Below are positions 37,138 to 37,813 of a DNA stretch of 37,813 nt, in pieces. The DNA comes from Brugia malayi (Eukaryota; Nematoda; Chromadorea; Rhabditida; Onchocercidae). The notes under the pieces are model-generated. The model had not been told where the DNA came from. It did not search any database and saw only the letters and a list, made by a program, of their open reading frames with translations. Positions within the stretch are counted from its first letter, which is position 1. Each line of letters opens with the position of its first letter. The DNA lies in the NCBI RefSeq assembly GCF_000002995.4, contig NW_025062303.1:1-37813 (forward strand). The letters run 5' to 3'. The translations under genes and the position numbers were made by a program.

Positions 37138-37240
37138 TAAACATTTTTAATAATTAAGTTTTGCGCATTTAAATTTAAATTTAAATTCAAATTTAAATTT
37201 TGAATTTTATATTGCGTTGTCATTTTATAGTTTTTCTTAC
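37138..37240 (-). repeat. Shuffled satellite segment in an inverted unit
   Basis: The expected reverse order runs from the AATCATGATT region into the A/T block and then GTTATAGTTTTCTTAC. Here TAATTAAGTTTTGCGCAT (37151-37168) is inserted before the A/T block. TATTGCGTTGTCATTTTATAG (about 37210-37230) is inserted after it and is joined directly to TTTTCTTACATTAGAC. Both inserts are pieces of the same satellite from other unit positions. The second join lies at TATAGTTT, a word the unit contains in both places. Confidence 0.75.
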
Positions 37241-37747
37241 ATTAGACAAGGAAATTGGTTCTACAATTTTATCATTTATAAGTAATTATAGTCGCCCAAA
37301 ACTGCTACAAAAAGCTTATTTTGAAGCCTAATGGACTAAGTTACGTGCATTGTACAGTGCTGGTGCGTACATTACGCTGTCCAATTTTTATAGTTATAAT
37401 ATAAATATCGCTTTTTAACTATATAGTTTTGCGCAATAAATTCATCAGCAAAATTAACAAAACTTTCAATTACATGATTAATTTATAAATTAAATTTAAA
37501 TTCAAATTTAAATTAAATTTAAATTTGAATTTAAATTTAATTTAAATTTGTTATAGATTTTTTAAGCATTAGAGCAAGGAAATGGTTCTAATTATCAATT
37601 TTAATTTTAATTAAGTGCCAAAACTGCCTAAAAGTTATTTTTTTGAACCTAATGACTAAGTTACCGTGCCGTGTAGCAGTGCTGGTCGTACATTATACGC
37701 TGTCATTTTATCAGTTTAAAATATTAAAATACGCTTTTGTAAATAAG

Positions 37748-37761
37748 TTTTTTTTTTTTTT
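37748..37761. other. Run of 14 T's replacing a 4-T site
   Basis: Reverse units normally read AATTAAGTTTTGCGC. Here the T run is 14 long. It is unlike any other copy and is most simply a homopolymer consensus error in the poorly supported end of the window. Confidence 0.75.
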
Positions 37762-37813
37762 GCGCATAAATTCATCAGCAAAATTAATAAAACTTTCATT
37801 AAACCATGATTTA

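Larger units (their letters stand above)
36590..37813 (-). repeat. Inverted satellite units (about four, scrambled)
   Basis: Reverse-orientation unit markers (complement of AAAATGAC) lie at 36739, 37051, 37379 and 37702, about 312-328 bp apart, with an extra marker at 37219. Reverse motifs are clear: TTCTTACATTAGACAAGGAAATTGG, AAGTGCCAAAACTGC, AAAAAGCTTATTTTGAACC, GCATAAATTCATCAGCAAAATT (each read in part). Base-level quality is the worst in the window, with lost and gained bases in every line and internal shuffling. The array evidently continues beyond the right edge. Reverse copies carry both the common and the AACGCAAT variant forms. Confidence 0.85.

Noticed and set aside
1..37813. Telomere repeats, rDNA, or transposon ends
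   Set aside because: No short G-rich tandem motif, no rRNA-like sequence of normal G+C, and no terminal repeats with target duplications were seen anywhere in the window.

Overview
The whole 37.8 kb window is a single satellite-DNA array. One AT-rich unit of about 319 bp (about 21% G+C by hand count of one copy) is repeated head to tail. I count 115 unit starts in the + orientation (114 complete units between 30 and 36426, mean spacing 319.3 bp). The array then turns around near 36.53-36.6 kb, and about 1.2 kb of the same unit runs in the opposite orientation to the window end. No protein gene, tRNA, rRNA, intron, CRISPR array or recognisable transposon is present, and neither edge of the array is in the window.

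The pattern points to a eukaryotic heterochromatic or centromere-proximal satellite: long head-to-tail array, nucleosome-scale unit, one HindIII site (AAGCTT) per unit, high AT. The representative unit keeps five CpG dinucleotides, so CpG is not depleted. This argues weakly for a genome with little CpG methylation, such as many insects or other invertebrates. I do not recognise the unit as any named satellite and cannot name the organism.

Layout. 1-985: corrupted edge plus three slightly noisy units. 986-4492: very uniform units, 317-320 bp. 4493-18292: very uniform units, 319-322 bp, with runs of units that look identical on reading. 18293-24060: still clean, but one marker site changes from CTG to CAG and homopolymer variants mix. 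24061-36531: noisier units (308-327 bp) with many 1-base indels, carrying a distinct subfamily (AACGCAATATA in place of AGCGTAATGTA) mainly at 25.6-34.2 kb and a narrower linked subfamily at 27.2-31.3 kb. 36513-36657: fold-back centre. 36590-37813: inverted, scrambled and error-rich units.

Each unit has two domains. About 90 bp of moderate G+C (about 39%) holds a conserved dyad (ACCAG-CA-CTGGT). About 230 bp of very AT-rich DNA (about 15% G+C) holds an 11-bp-arm inverted repeat and the perfect palindrome AATCATGATT. The dyad is the best-preserved part across both clean and noisy copies and is the best candidate for a protein-binding site. Much of the single-base length variation, and perhaps the fold-back, may be long-read assembly error. 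The linked multi-site variants are harder to explain that way.
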